The position numbers and the translations under genes are program-made. The notes under the pieces were generated by a model that saw nothing but the letters and a program-made list of their open reading frames with translations, was not told the origin of the DNA and searched no databases. From Burkholderiales bacterium (GTDB lineage: Bacteria > Pseudomonadota > Gammaproteobacteria > Burkholderiales > JAEUOS01): a stretch of DNA of 37,139 nucleotides. Of this stretch, positions 8,816 through 16,751 are shown piece after piece. Each line of letters opens with the position of its first letter. Position 1 is the first letter of the stretch. The stretch covers positions 1 through 37,139 of the forward strand of contig JAEUOS010000223.1 of the NCBI GenBank assembly GCA_016790695.1. The letters run 5' to 3'.

Positions 8816-9753
8816 CGGGGGGATTCCTCCAGAAAGCGCCTGGCGAGCGCCAGTGCGCGGGCAGGCGCATCATCGCCCAGGCAGTCGATGCGTTCAAGCT
8901 GCGGCAGGCTGCGCAGCCAGGTCAATTGACGCTTCGCGAGCTGGCGCGTGGCGAACACGCCGCGATCGTGCAGGTCGGCGCCCGTCAGCCGTCCGTCGAG
9001 AAACGCCCAGACCTGGCGATAGCCGACGCAGCGCATCGACGGCGTTTCCGCCGTGAGCCCGGGGTGGCGCGCGCGCAGGTCGCGCACCTCGTCGATCAGG
9101 CCGGCCGCGAGCATCGTCGCGAAGCGCCGCGCGATGCGCGCATGCAGGACCGCGCGGTCGGAGGGCTCGACGGCGATCGTCCGCAGGGCGAAGGGCAGCG
9201 CCGGCGGCGGCCGGCGCTGCAGCAGCGCCGACAGGGGGCGCCCGGTCAGGCGCAGGACTTCGAGCGCGCGGCCGATGCGCTGGGCATCGGTCGCGGCCAG
9301 GCGCGCCGCCGTCGCGGGGTCGGCACGCGCAAGTTCCGCGTGAAGGGCCGGCCAGCCGCGGGCCGCGGCGTCGGCCGCGATCGCGGCGCGCAGGGCGGCG
9401 TCGCCGCGCGGCAGGTCGTCGAGGCCCTCGACGAGCGCCTTGTAGTAGAGCATGGTGCCGCCGGCCAGGATCGGCACGCGACCGCGCGCCAGGATCGCCG
9501 CGCAGGCGGCCAGCGCATCGTCGCGAAAGCGCGCCGCCGAGTAGGCCGCGGTCGGCTCGATCAGGTCGATCAGGTGGTGCGGCACGCCGCCGCGCTCGGC
9601 CGCCGACGGCTTGGCGGTGCCGATGTCCATGCCGCGGTAGACCAGCGCCGAGTCGATCGACACCACCTCGCCGTCCAGCGCGCGGGCGAGGTGGACGGCC
9701 AGCGCCGTCTTGCCCGAGGCGGTCGGGCCGATCAGCGCGATGGCGCGGTGCAC
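8812..9753 (-). CDS. miaA: tRNA dimethylallyltransferase MiaA
   Basis: A 313-residue MiaA. The P-loop GPTASGKT is at 9-16, followed by the diagnostic [16 protein letters not shown], which binds the substrate tRNA base and the prenyl donor. [10 protein letters not shown] and VGYRQVW, both characteristic of MiaA, follow in order. The enzyme transfers a dimethylallyl group to N6 of A37 in tRNAs reading UNN codons. The start is GTG (9753-9751); the conserved strand begins five residues later. It lies 24 bp after mutL, the order also found in enterobacteria, but hfq does not follow: instead an alpha/beta hydrolase gene is joined by an ATGA overlap. Confidence 0.97.
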   Translation of the reverse strand: MHRAIALIGPTASGKTALAVHLARALDGEVVSIDSALVYRGMDIGTAKPSAAERGGVPHHLIDLIEPTAAYSAARFRDDALAACAAILARGRVPILAGGTMLYYKALVEGLDDLPRGDAALRAAIAADAAARGWPALHAELARADPATAARLAATDAQRIGRALEVLRLTGRPLSALLQRRPPPALPFALRTIAVEPSDRAVLHARIARRFATMLAAGLIDEVRDLRARHPGLTAETPSMRCVGYRQVWAFLDGRLTGADLHDRGVFATRQLAKRQLTWLRSLPQLERIDCLGDDAPARALALARRFLEESPR

Positions 9754-9777
9754 GTGAGCCGATGCCCGCCCGGCGCC

Positions 9778-11601
9778 CTAGCGGCCGCGCAGGAACAGCC
9801 GGTCGAGGTCGGCCAGGCCGAACTGGTACCAGGTCGGGCGGCCGTGGTTGCACTGGCCGCTCTTCTCGGTCTCCTCCATCCGGCGCAGCAGCGCGTCCAT
9901 CTCCGCCAGCGACAGGCGACGGTTCGCGCGCACCGCGGCATGGCAGGCCATGGTCGAGAGCAGTTCGTCGCGGTGGCGCGTCAGCGCCTCGCCGGAGCCG
10001 AATTCGCGCAGCTCGCGCAGCACGTCGCGCGCGAGCGCCTTGGCGTCGGCATCCTGGAGCAGCGCCGGCACCGAGCGCACCGCCAGGCTGGTCTCGGACA
10101 GCGGGCTGATCTCGAAGCCGAGGCGCTCGAGCGCCTCGGCCTGCTCGGTCGCGGTGGCGACGTCGAGCCGGTCGGCATTGAAGGCGACCGGGATCAGCAG
10201 CGGCTGCGCGGCAATGCGCCGGGCCCCGAGCTCCTCCTTGAACGCCTCGTAGAGAATGCGCTCGTGCGCGGCATGCATGTCCACCACCACGAGGCCGGCC
10301 TGGTTCTGCGCCAGGATGTAGATGCCGTGCAGCTGCGCCAGGGCGTGCCCCAGCGGCAGGTCGCCCGCGGGCAGCGGCGCGGGCGCGTACGCGCCGGCGG
10401 GTGCCTCCATCGCGCGCTCGGCACCGGCCGAGGCGAACAGCGCGTAGTACGCCGACTGCGACTGCGGCCGGCCGGCGCCGCCGCCGCGCAGCGGCAGCGG
10501 CGCGGTCGCGGTACGCGCGACGTCCGTCGGCGCGCCCGCGGCGACCGCCACGGCGCCGCGTCCCGGGCCGGCGACCGCGGTCGCGCCGGGCACCGGCGCC
10601 TCGGCGGCGCTGGCGGCGAGCGCCGCGCCCACCGCGCGCATGACGAACTGATGGATGCCCTGCGACTCGCGAAAGCGCACCTCGGTCTTGGCCGGATGGA
10701 CGTTGACGTCGACGCCGGCGGGCGGCAGGTTGAGGAACAGCACAAAGGCGGCATGGCGGTCGCCGTGCAGCACGTCGGCGTAGGCGGCGCGCACGGCGTG
10801 CTGCAGCACCTTGTCGCGCACGAAGCGCCCGTTGACGAAGAAATACTGGGCGTCGCGCGAGGCGCGCGCCGCGGCCGGATCGCCGATCATGCCGGCGAGC
10901 GCGATCGGCCCCGCCTGCGCGTCGACGGTACGCGCTCCGGCACCGAACTCCTCGCCCAGCACATGCACGATGCGCGCGGCCGGCGCCTCGGCCCGGAGGT
11001 GCTGGACCACGCGGCCGTTGTGCGACAGCGTCAGGGTCACGTCGGGGCGCGACAGCGCGATGCGCCGGAACGCCTCCGCGCAGTGGGCGAACTCGGTGGC
11101 TTCGCTCCGCAGGAACTTGCGCCGCGCCGGCACCTGGCCGAACAGCTCGGCGACCTCGACGACCGTGCCCGCGCCGAGCGCGGCCGGCACCGGCTCGCGC
11201 GCGCCGCCCGCGAGCGCGAAGGCGTGGTCCGCGCCGCGCAGGCGGCTGGTCAGCAGCAGGTCCGCGACCGAGGCGATCGACGCCAGCGCCTCGCCGCGAA
11301 ACCCGAGCGAGGCGACGTTCTCCAGGTCGGCCAGCGAGGCGATCTTGGACGTGGCGTGACGCGCGAGGGCCAGCACGAGGTCGTCGCGCGCGATGCCGCC
11401 GCCGTCGTCGGCGATGGTGAGCTTCTTCACGCCGCCGCCTTCGAGGCGCACGTCGATCGCGGCGGCGCCGGCGTCGAGCGCGTTCTCCAGCAGCTCCTTG
11501 AGGACCGAGGCCGGCCGCTCGACGACCTCGCCGGCGGCGATCTGGCTCACCAGGGTGTCCGGCAGCAGGCGGATCGCCTTGGGTTGGTGGGCCGCGGTCA
11601 T
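9778..11601 (-). CDS. mutL: DNA mismatch repair protein MutL
   Basis: A 607-residue MutL. The GHKL ATPase domain has E36 and N40 in LKELLENALDAG, then IADDGGGI near 63-70 and GFRGEAL near 100-106. After a Pro/Ala-rich linker (about 335-420) comes the dimerisation/endonuclease domain with D441-M-H-A-x2-E447-x4-E452. This fits the D-Q-H-A-x2-E-x4-E nicking endonuclease motif except Met for Gln, so this MutL probably cuts DNA itself, as in bacteria without MutH. The ATG at 11601 is preceded by a TATAAT box only seven bases away, so the transcript may be nearly leaderless (see the promoter entry). It heads the run mutL-miaA-hydrolase-Bug-crotonase. Confidence 0.97.
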   Translation of the reverse strand: MTAAHQPKAIRLLPDTLVSQIAAGEVVERPASVLKELLENALDAGAAAIDVRLEGGGVKKLTIADDGGGIARDDLVLALARHATSKIASLADLENVASLGFRGEALASIASVADLLLTSRLRGADHAFALAGGAREPVPAALGAGTVVEVAELFGQVPARRKFLRSEATEFAHCAEAFRRIALSRPDVTLTLSHNGRVVQHLRAEAPAARIVHVLGEEFGAGARTVDAQAGPIALAGMIGDPAAARASRDAQYFFVNGRFVRDKVLQHAVRAAYADVLHGDRHAAFVLFLNLPPAGVDVNVHPAKTEVRFRESQGIHQFVMRAVGAALAASAAEAPVPGATAVAGPGRGAVAVAAGAPTDVARTATAPLPLRGGGAGRPQSQSAYYALFASAGAERAMEAPAGAYAPAPLPAGDLPLGHALAQLHGIYILAQNQAGLVVVDMHAAHERILYEAFKEELGARRIAAQPLLIPVAFNADRLDVATATEQAEALERLGFEISPLSETSLAVRSVPALLQDADAKALARDVLRELREFGSGEALTRHRDELLSTMACHAAVRANRRLSLAEMDALLRRMEETEKSGQCNHGRPTWYQFGLADLDRLFLRGR

Positions 11602-11607
11602 CGCGAA

Positions 11608-11613
11608 ATTATA
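11608..11613 (-). promoter_or_regulatory. TATAAT -10 box directly upstream of mutL
   Basis: On the minus strand a perfect TATAAT ends seven bases before the mutL ATG. If used, transcription would start at or next to the start codon, giving a leaderless or near-leaderless mRNA. No good -35 box stands 16-18 bp upstream (the sequence there is GCGGGC), so strength is uncertain. A GAGGA lies 13 bases before the ATG, rather far for a ribosome site. The box is in a small AT-rich patch within very GC-rich surroundings. Confidence 0.4.
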
Positions 11614-11622
11614 GTCCTCGGG

Positions 11623-11628
11623 TATGAT
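11623..11628 (+). promoter_or_regulatory. TATGAT -10 box upstream of the DedA-family gene
   Basis: TATGAT lies 23 bp before the DedA ATG in the 50-bp divergent gap and would give a short leader containing AAGGA (11642-11646). No clear -35 is present. It is only ten bases from the opposing TATAAT for mutL, so the two promoters, if both are real, would compete for polymerase. Confidence 0.35.
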
Positions 11629-11651
11629 GCGCCCGCCTGCGAAGGAACGCC

Positions 11652-12308
11652 ATGGAACTGGTTCTCGCCCTCATCGATTTCATCCTGCACATCGACGCGC
11701 ACCTGGCGGAGCTGATCCGCGACTACGGCGCCTGGATCTACGGCATCCTGTTCCTGATCGTGTTCGTCGAGACCGGCCTGGTGATCATGCCCTTCCTGCC
11801 GGGCGACTCGCTCCTGTTCGTCGCCGGCGCGTTCGCGGCCAAGGGCGACATGGACGTCACCGGCGTCATCGTTCTGCTGTCGGTGGCGGCGATCCTCGGC
11901 GACGCGGTCAACTATTCGGTCGGCCGCTACTTCGGCGACAAGGTGTTCGCGTGGGAGGACTCGCGCTGGTTCAACAAGCGGCTGTTCGACAGGACCCACG
12001 CGTTCTACGAGCGCCACGGCGGCAAGACCATCGTGATCGCGCGCTTCCTGCCCTTCCTGCGCACCTTCGCGCCGTTCGTCGCCGGCGCCGCGCGCATGAC
12101 CTACTCGCGCTTCGCGCTCTACAACGTCTCCGGCGGCATCTTCTGGGTGGCGTCGCTGACCATCGCCGGGTACTGGTTCGGCAACATCCCCTGGGTGAGC
12201 CAGAACCTGACCAAGATCATCCTCGCGCTCATCATCATCCCCGGGCTGCCGGCCGTGTACGTGGCGGCCCGCGAGTGGTGGGCGGCGCGCCGCGCGCGCC
12301 GCGCCTAG
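11652..12308 (+). CDS. DedA-family inner membrane protein
   Basis: A 218-residue DedA/SNARE-associated (VTT) family membrane protein with about five hydrophobic segments. Family motifs are visible: the re-entrant segment ETGLVIMPFLPGDSLLFVAG (about 41-60) and ARFLPFLRTFAPFVAGAARM (about 129-148), containing the conserved Arg residues. DedA proteins are proton-coupled or scramblase-like lipid transporters that move undecaprenyl phosphate or phospholipids across the membrane. Which lipid is handled here is not visible. It is divergent from mutL and convergent with argD (19-bp gap), so probably monocistronic. Confidence 0.93.
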   Translation: MELVLALIDFILHIDAHLAELIRDYGAWIYGILFLIVFVETGLVIMPFLPGDSLLFVAGAFAAKGDMDVTGVIVLLSVAAILGDAVNYSVGRYFGDKVFAWEDSRWFNKRLFDRTHAFYERHGGKTIVIARFLPFLRTFAPFVAGAARMTYSRFALYNVSGGIFWVASLTIAGYWFGNIPWVSQNLTKIILALIIIPGLPAVYVAAREWWAARRARRA

Positions 12309-12327
12309 CCGCGCGCGCCGGCGCGGC
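12308..12327. terminator. Hairpin between convergent DedA and argD genes
   Basis: Arms GCCGCGC (12308-12314) and GCGCGGC (12321-12327) with a six-base loop fill the gap between the two convergent stop codons. No U-tract follows on either strand. A bidirectional terminator is plausible, not proven. Confidence 0.35.
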
Positions 12328-13539
12328 CTACGCGCGCGCCAGGCGCAGCGCGATCCTCAGGCCGTCGATCATCCGGTCGATCTCGTCCAGGCTGACGTTG
12401 AGCGCGGGCATGAAGCGCAGCAGCGCCGGTCGCGGCGAATTGAGCAGCAGCCCGCAGTCGGCCCAGCCCGGCTGGCCGGGCAGGCTGTCGCGCGCGATGT
12501 TGACGACCTTGGCGCCGATCTCGTCCTTGAGGTCGAGCGCGCGCAGGAGCCCGATGCCGCGCTCGGGCCCCAGGCCCAGTTCGGCCGACAGCGCGGTCAG
12601 GCGCGCCGACAGGTGCGCGCCGGCCGCCTGCACGTGCGCGAGGAACGCCGGCTGCGCCACCGCGCCCAGGACCGCGAGACCGACCGCGCACATCAGCGGG
12701 TTGCCGTTGTAGGTGCCGCCCTGGTCGCCGTGCTCGAACACGCTGACCTCGGCCTTGGCGAGCAGGGCCGCCAGCGGCACGCCGCCGCCGATGCCCTTGC
12801 CGAGGGTCATGATGTCGGGCTCGATGCCGAAGTGCTGGTAGCCCCACAGCGTGCCGAGCCGGCCGACCCCGGTCTGCACCTCGTCGCAGATGAGCAGCAG
12901 CTTGTGGCGGTCGGCCAGCGCGCGCAGGCCGCGCATGAACGCCGGCGTCGCGCAATTGACCCCGCCCTCGCCCTGCACCGGCTCGAGCATGATGCCGACG
13001 GTCTTGTCGCTGATCAGCGCCTCGACCGAGCCGAGATCGTTCAGGGTCGCCTTGGGAAAGCCCGGCACCTGCGGCGCGTACATCGTGTCCCAGCCTGGCT
13101 TGCCGGAGGCCGACATGGTGGCGATGGTGCGGCCGTGGAAGCTGCCGACCGTGGTGATGATCTCGTAGGCGCCGTCCTTGAACTTGCGGCCCCACTTGCG
13201 CGCGAGCTTGATCGCGCCCTCGTTGGCCTCGGCGCCGCTGTTGGCGAAGAACACGCGATGAAAGCACGACTGGGCGGTGAGCAGGTTCGCGAGCTGGATC
13301 GAGGGCTGGTTGTAGAACGCCGGGCTCGGCGTGATCAGGCGCGGCGCCTGCGCGGCGAGCGCGTCGACGATCACCTGCGGCGAGTGCCCGAGCGCGTTCA
13401 CGGCCCAGCCCTGGATGAAGTCCAGGTAGCGCCGGCCGTTGTGGTCGGTGAGCCAGGAACCCTGGCCCTCGGTGAAGACGATTTCCGGCCGCGACGTGAT
13501 GTCCATCAGGGCCGAGACGGGGAAGTCCTTGAAGTTCAT
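12328..13539 (-). CDS. argD: Acetylornithine aminotransferase-type class III transaminase
   Basis: A 403-residue PLP enzyme of aminotransferase class III. SGAEANE (101-107) binds the PLP phosphate, FHGRT follows at 134-138, D219 in CDEVQTG pairs with the PLP nitrogen, and K248 in LGKGIGGG is the Schiff-base lysine. Length and motifs fit ArgD, which converts N-acetylglutamate semialdehyde to N2-acetylornithine in arginine synthesis; ArgD can also serve lysine synthesis. Other class III enzymes (ornithine or GABA transaminase) cannot be fully excluded. ATG 13539 has AAGGAA eight bases upstream. The 5' region holds a strong promoter, an Arg-rich short ORF and an intrinsic terminator, all on the same strand, which supports an arginine-related role. 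Confidence 0.83.
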   Translation of the reverse strand: MNFKDFPVSALMDITSRPEIVFTEGQGSWLTDHNGRRYLDFIQGWAVNALGHSPQVIVDALAAQAPRLITPSPAFYNQPSIQLANLLTAQSCFHRVFFANSGAEANEGAIKLARKWGRKFKDGAYEIITTVGSFHGRTIATMSASGKPGWDTMYAPQVPGFPKATLNDLGSVEALISDKTVGIMLEPVQGEGGVNCATPAFMRGLRALADRHKLLLICDEVQTGVGRLGTLWGYQHFGIEPDIMTLGKGIGGGVPLAALLAKAEVSVFEHGDQGGTYNGNPLMCAVGLAVLGAVAQPAFLAHVQAAGAHLSARLTALSAELGLGPERGIGLLRALDLKDEIGAKVVNIARDSLPGQPGWADCGLLLNSPRPALLRFMPALNVSLDEIDRMIDGLRIALRLARA

Positions 13540-13594
13540 GGCGGTATTCCTTGGCGAACGTGGGCGCAATGGTAAGTCAAGAGGGGACAAGAGC

Positions 13595-13621
13595 AAAAAG
13601 CCGCGCTCGGTGGCGCGGCTT
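13595..13621 (-). terminator. Intrinsic terminator (candidate attenuator) upstream of argD
   Basis: Read on the minus strand, a perfect 9-bp stem AAGCCGCGC / GCGCGGCTT with six-base loop CACCGA is followed at once by TTTTT. This is the only textbook Rho-independent terminator in the window. It lies 55 bp before the argD start codon and 24 bp after the stop of the short Arg-rich ORF. It may end kup or leader transcripts, or act as a regulated attenuator for argD. Confidence 0.85.
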
Positions 13622-13645
13622 CGGATTCCGGGCGTCGATGCTGCT

Positions 13646-13744
13646 CTAGGCCGGTGATCGTCGCGCGCGCGCCTCCCTGGCGGGCAGGCGGCGGCGTCGG
13701 ACGACGGTGGAGCCGACGGTGGAGCGCACGGCGGACGATTGCAT
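13646..13744 (-). CDS. Candidate 32-residue Arg-rich leader peptide of argD
   Basis: An ATG-TAG frame of 32 codons lies between a near-consensus promoter and the terminator in front of argD. Nine of 32 residues are Arg, including a run of four (codons CGA CGC CGC CGC, 13699-13688), then AGG, CGC and a CGA CGA pair close to the stop. The predicted transcription start falls on or beside the A of the ATG, so it would be leaderless; no ribosome site is possible upstream of it. Sequence GGAGGCGCG (13676-13668), just after the Arg run, can pair with CGCGCCACC (13617-13609) with one mismatch, which would disrupt the terminator 5' arm. Chance open frames are common at this GC content, so the coding call is tentative. 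Confidence 0.5.
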   Translation of the reverse strand: MQSSAVRSTVGSTVVRRRRLPAREARARRSPA

Positions 13745-13750
13745 GCGGTG

Positions 13751-13779
13751 ATTGTCGAGCGCGCGCGCCGGCCTGTCAA
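13751..13779 (-). promoter_or_regulatory. Strong sigma-70 promoter of the argD leader
   Basis: On the minus strand TTGACA (13779-13774) and GACAAT (13756-13751) are separated by exactly 17 bp, matching the consensus at 11 of 12 positions. Transcription should start near 13744. It is 50 bp downstream of the kup stop and points toward argD. Confidence 0.8.
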
Positions 13780-13828
13780 CAGCGCGCCGCGCGCGCCGAC
13801 GCGCGCGCGCAACAACGGGCGCGTCAGG

Positions 13829-15733
13829 TCAGATCTCCACCTGCGTTCCCAGTTCGACCACGCGGTTGGCGGGGATGCGGAAGAAGTCGGAGGCGCGCGC
13901 GCCGTTCTTGTACATCCACACGAACAGATGCTCGCGCCACAGCGCCATGCCGGCCAGGTCGGTCGGGATCACGTTCTCGCGCGACAGGAAATAGGACGTC
14001 AGCATCGGCTCGACGTGCAGGCCGCGCATCTCGCAGCGCTTGAGCAGCGCCTCGATGTCGGCGTTTTCCTGGTAGCCCATGTGCGCGATCACCTGCACGA
14101 AGCCGGCATCGAGAAGCTCGACGTCGACGCGCCGGGACTCCGGCACGCGCGGCACCTCCTCGGTCCGGATGGTCAGGAGCACCACCTGCTCGTGCAGCAC
14201 CTGGTTGTGCTTGAGGTTGTGCAGCAGCGCGTGCGGCAGGATGTTGGGGGTGGTGGTCATGAACACCGCCGTGCCCATGGCGCGGTGCGGCGGCGAGATC
14301 GCGATGCTCTCGATGAACGGCACCAGCGGCAGCGCGTCCTCGGCGAGGCGGCGCGCGACCAGCGCGCGGCCCTGCTTCCAGGTCACCAGCAGCAGGTAGA
14401 TGCAGACGCCGAGCACGGCGGGGAACCAGCCGCCGTCGGGGATCTTCAGGAGGTTCGACGACAGGAAACCGGTGTCGACCATCAGCAGCACGACCATCAT
14501 CGGCACGTAGGCCCACGGCGGCCATCGCCACACGCGCACGGCGACGATGCAGACCATGATCGAGGTCACGACCATGGTGCCGGCCACCGCGATGCCGTAG
14601 GCGGCGGCCATGTTCGACGAGGTGCGGAACACCAGCACCAGGATCACGACGAAGACGAACAGGGCCCAGTTGATGAACGGCACGTACACCTGCCCCTTCT
14701 CGGTGGCCGAGGTGTAGGTGACGCGCATGCGCGGGGTGTAGCCGAGCTTCATTGCCTGCGCGGTCAGCGAGAACGCGCCGGAGATGGTCGCTTGCGAGGC
14801 GATCACCGTCGCCGCGGTGGCCAGGAGGATCATGGGGATCCGCGCCCACGCCGGCACCGCGAGGAAGAACGGGTTCTGCACCGCCGCGGGATCGGCGATC
14901 AGCAGCGCGCCCTGGCCGAAGTAGTTGAGCACGAGGGCGGGAAAGACCGCGATGAACCAGGCGAGCCGGATCGGCTTCTTGCCGAAGTGGCCCATGTCGG
15001 CGTAGAGGGCCTCCACGCCCGTGACCGCGAGGAACACCGAGCCCAGCAGGATGAAGCTCTTGACCGGGTCGCTGACGATGAAGCCGATCGCATAGGTCGG
15101 CGAGAGGGCCGCCAGGACCCCGGGATTGCGGGCGATCTGGTAGATGCCCACCAGCGCCAGGCTGCCGAACCAGAGGATCGTCACCGGTCCGAAGAAGCGG
15201 CCGACCAGCCCGGTGCCCAGCTTCTGCGCGAAGAACAGCAGGAACAGGATCCCCAGCGCGATCGGCACCACGTACGGGTGCAGCGCCGGCGAGATGACCT
15301 CGAGTCCCTCGACCGCCGAGATCACCGAGATCGCCGGGGTGACGACGCTGTCGCCGTAGAACAGCGACGCGCCGACCAGGCACAGGGTGATCACCGCGAG
15401 GCGCCGGCGCGAATCCTGCGGCAGCCCCTTGCTGGCGAGCGACATGATCGACAGCATGCCGCCCTCGCCGTGGTTGTCGGCGCGCATGACGATGATCGCG
15501 TACTTGACCGAGACCACCAGGGTCAGCGTCCAGACGATCAGCGACAGCACGCCGAACACCGAGGCCTCGGTGATCGGGATGCCGTGGCCGGGGCTCATGC
15601 CCTCCTTGAGCGCATAGAGCGGGCTGGTGCCGATGTCGCCGAACACCACGCCCAGCGCGGCGAGCGTGAGCGCGGGGATCGAGGCGCGGTGCGCGTCGGC
15701 GGCGTCGGCGGCGGGGGGGGCGGCGGGTGTCAT
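13829..15733 (-). CDS. kup: Kup-family low-affinity potassium uptake transporter
   Basis: A 634-residue K+/H+ symporter of the KUP/HAK/KT family. The hallmark [19 protein letters not shown] lies directly in the first transmembrane segment, followed by about twelve hydrophobic segments up to roughly residue 430, with [19 protein letters not shown] and [13 protein letters not shown] as further signatures. A cytoplasmic C-terminal domain of about 200 residues follows. The start is uncertain: ATG 15733 gives a natural N-terminus but a poor ribosome site, ATG 15781 adds 16 residues, and the only good ribosome site (AAGGAG, 15807-15802) serves an ATG at 15791 that is out of frame by one base. A C8 tract at 15720-15713 lies between (see findings). 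Confidence 0.93.
   Translation of the reverse strand: MTPAAPPAADAADAHRASIPALTLAALGVVFGDIGTSPLYALKEGMSPGHGIPITEASVFGVLSLIVWTLTLVVSVKYAIIVMRADNHGEGGMLSIMSLASKGLPQDSRRRLAVITLCLVGASLFYGDSVVTPAISVISAVEGLEVISPALHPYVVPIALGILFLLFFAQKLGTGLVGRFFGPVTILWFGSLALVGIYQIARNPGVLAALSPTYAIGFIVSDPVKSFILLGSVFLAVTGVEALYADMGHFGKKPIRLAWFIAVFPALVLNYFGQGALLIADPAAVQNPFFLAVPAWARIPMILLATAATVIASQATISGAFSLTAQAMKLGYTPRMRVTYTSATEKGQVYVPFINWALFVFVVILVLVFRTSSNMAAAYGIAVAGTMVVTSIMVCIVAVRVWRWPPWAYVPMMVVLLMVDTGFLSSNLLKIPDGGWFPAVLGVCIYLLLVTWKQGRALVARRLAEDALPLVPFIESIAISPPHRAMGTAVFMTTTPNILPHALLHNLKHNQVLHEQVVLLTIRTEEVPRVPESRRVDVELLDAGFVQVIAHMGYQENADIEALLKRCEMRGLHVEPMLTSYFLSRENVIPTDLAGMALWREHLFVWMYKNGARASDFFRIPANRVVELGTQVEI
15713..15720. 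repeat. Homopolymer G8 (C8 on coding strand) inside the kup 5' end
   Basis: Eight consecutive G on the plus strand, read as CCC CCC within codons 5-8 of kup. With seven bases the ATG at 15791, which has the strong AAGGAG site, would be in frame with kup. It is therefore either a slippage-prone contingency tract or a place where a sequencing error would change the start. Confidence 0.7.
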
Positions 15734-15881
15734 TGTCGGCCCGCGCACCCTGGAAGGCGCCGGGCGGCCGGCGGGAACCATGGCCGGACATGCGGGTTTT
15801 ACTCCTTTCTGTTGCGTCGCACAATCCTGCGTCGCCGCACGGCCCCGCGGCGGCGGCGCGCGCGCGCCGGTCGCGACTCAC

Positions 15882-15887
15882 TACAAT
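15882..15887 (+). promoter_or_regulatory. Possible -10 box for the DODA-type dioxygenase
   Basis: TACAAT stands 52 bp before the start codon, in the 148-bp gap divergent from kup. No matching -35 can be found 16-18 bp upstream (the region is alternating CG). The rest of the gap is GC-rich with no clear operator. Confidence 0.3.
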
Positions 15888-15939
15888 GGAGCCCCGCCGC
15901 GCCCTGCCACGGGCGCGTCATCGCTGCCAAGGACCGCCG

Positions 15940-16743
15940 ATGCGCCTGCCCACCTATTTCATCTCCCATGGCGGCGGCCCCTGGCCGTGGATGGCCGAGC
16001 GCGAAGCCATGTACCGCAACCTCGCCGCCTCGCTCGCGGCCATGCCGCGGGAGTTCGCGGCCGCGCGCGCGCTCCTGGTCGTCACCGCGCACTGGGAGGA
16101 GACGGCCTTCACCGTGCAGGGCAGCGCGCGCCCGCCGATGCTCTACGACTACTACGGATTCCCGGCGCACACCTACGAGGTCGTCTACCCGGCGCCCGGC
16201 GATCCGCAGCTGGCCGAGCGCGTGCGCGCGCTCGTCGCCGGCGCCGGGCTGCCGGCCGCGATCGACGCCGTGCGCGGCTTCGACCACGGCACCTTCACTC
16301 CGCTCGCGGTGATGCGGCCGGCGGCCGACCTGCCGGTGGTGCAGGTCTCGCTCAAGGCGGACTTCGACCCGGCCGAGCACCTCGCCCTCGGGCGGGCGCT
16401 CGCGCCGCTGCGCGACGCGGGCGTGGTCATCATCGGCAGCGGGCTGTCGTACCACAACCTGCGCGCGATGGGCCCGGCCGCGCGCGCGCCCTCGAAGGCG
16501 TTCGACGACTGGCTCGGCGCGGCCATGGCGGCCGCGCCCGAGGCGCGCGAGCGCGCGCTGATCGACTGGGAGCAGGCGCCCGCGGCGCGCTTCGCCCACC
16601 CGCGCGAGGAGCATCTGCTGCCGCTGATGGTGGCGGCCGGTGCCGCGGCCGGCGAGACCGCCGCGCGCATCTACCACGAGGACGACTTCTTCGGCGGCGT
16701 GTCGGTGTCGAGCTTTCGCTTCGGTGCCGTGCCGCCGGCCTGA
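15940..16743 (+). CDS. DODA-type (class III) extradiol ring-cleavage dioxygenase
   Basis: A 267-residue member of the 4,5-DOPA dioxygenase/YgiD family. The likely metal ligands are H10 (YFISHGGGP), H51 (VTAHWEE) and H225 (REEHLLPLM); H172 in GSGLSYHNL is the usual catalytic His and H116 (FDHGTF) is also conserved. Members open catecholic rings between carbons next to the hydroxyls; the E. coli relative is a zinc- or iron-dependent DOPA dioxygenase. ATG 15940 is chosen because AAGGA sits six bases upstream and the conserved His-rich strand starts at residue 6. It stands alone, divergent from kup, with only 8 bp to the convergent amiC. The physiological substrate is unknown. Confidence 0.9.
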   Translation: MRLPTYFISHGGGPWPWMAEREAMYRNLAASLAAMPREFAAARALLVVTAHWEETAFTVQGSARPPMLYDYYGFPAHTYEVVYPAPGDPQLAERVRALVAGAGLPAAIDAVRGFDHGTFTPLAVMRPAADLPVVQVSLKADFDPAEHLALGRALAPLRDAGVVIIGSGLSYHNLRAMGPAARAPSKAFDDWLGAAMAAAPEARERALIDWEQAPAARFAHPREEHLLPLMVAAGAAAGETAARIYHEDDFFGGVSVSSFRFGAVPPA

Positions 16744-16751
16744 GGCGGCCG

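Noticed and set aside
13781..13809. Alternating GC hairpin after kup as an intrinsic terminator
   Set aside because: No U-tract follows and alternating CG runs are frequent here; not strong enough to call.
13824..15881. A second long open frame over kup on the same strand, starting upstream of it
   Set aside because: The translation over the kup body is Arg/Gly-rich without family signatures; only its first codons matter, for the discussion of the C8 tract.
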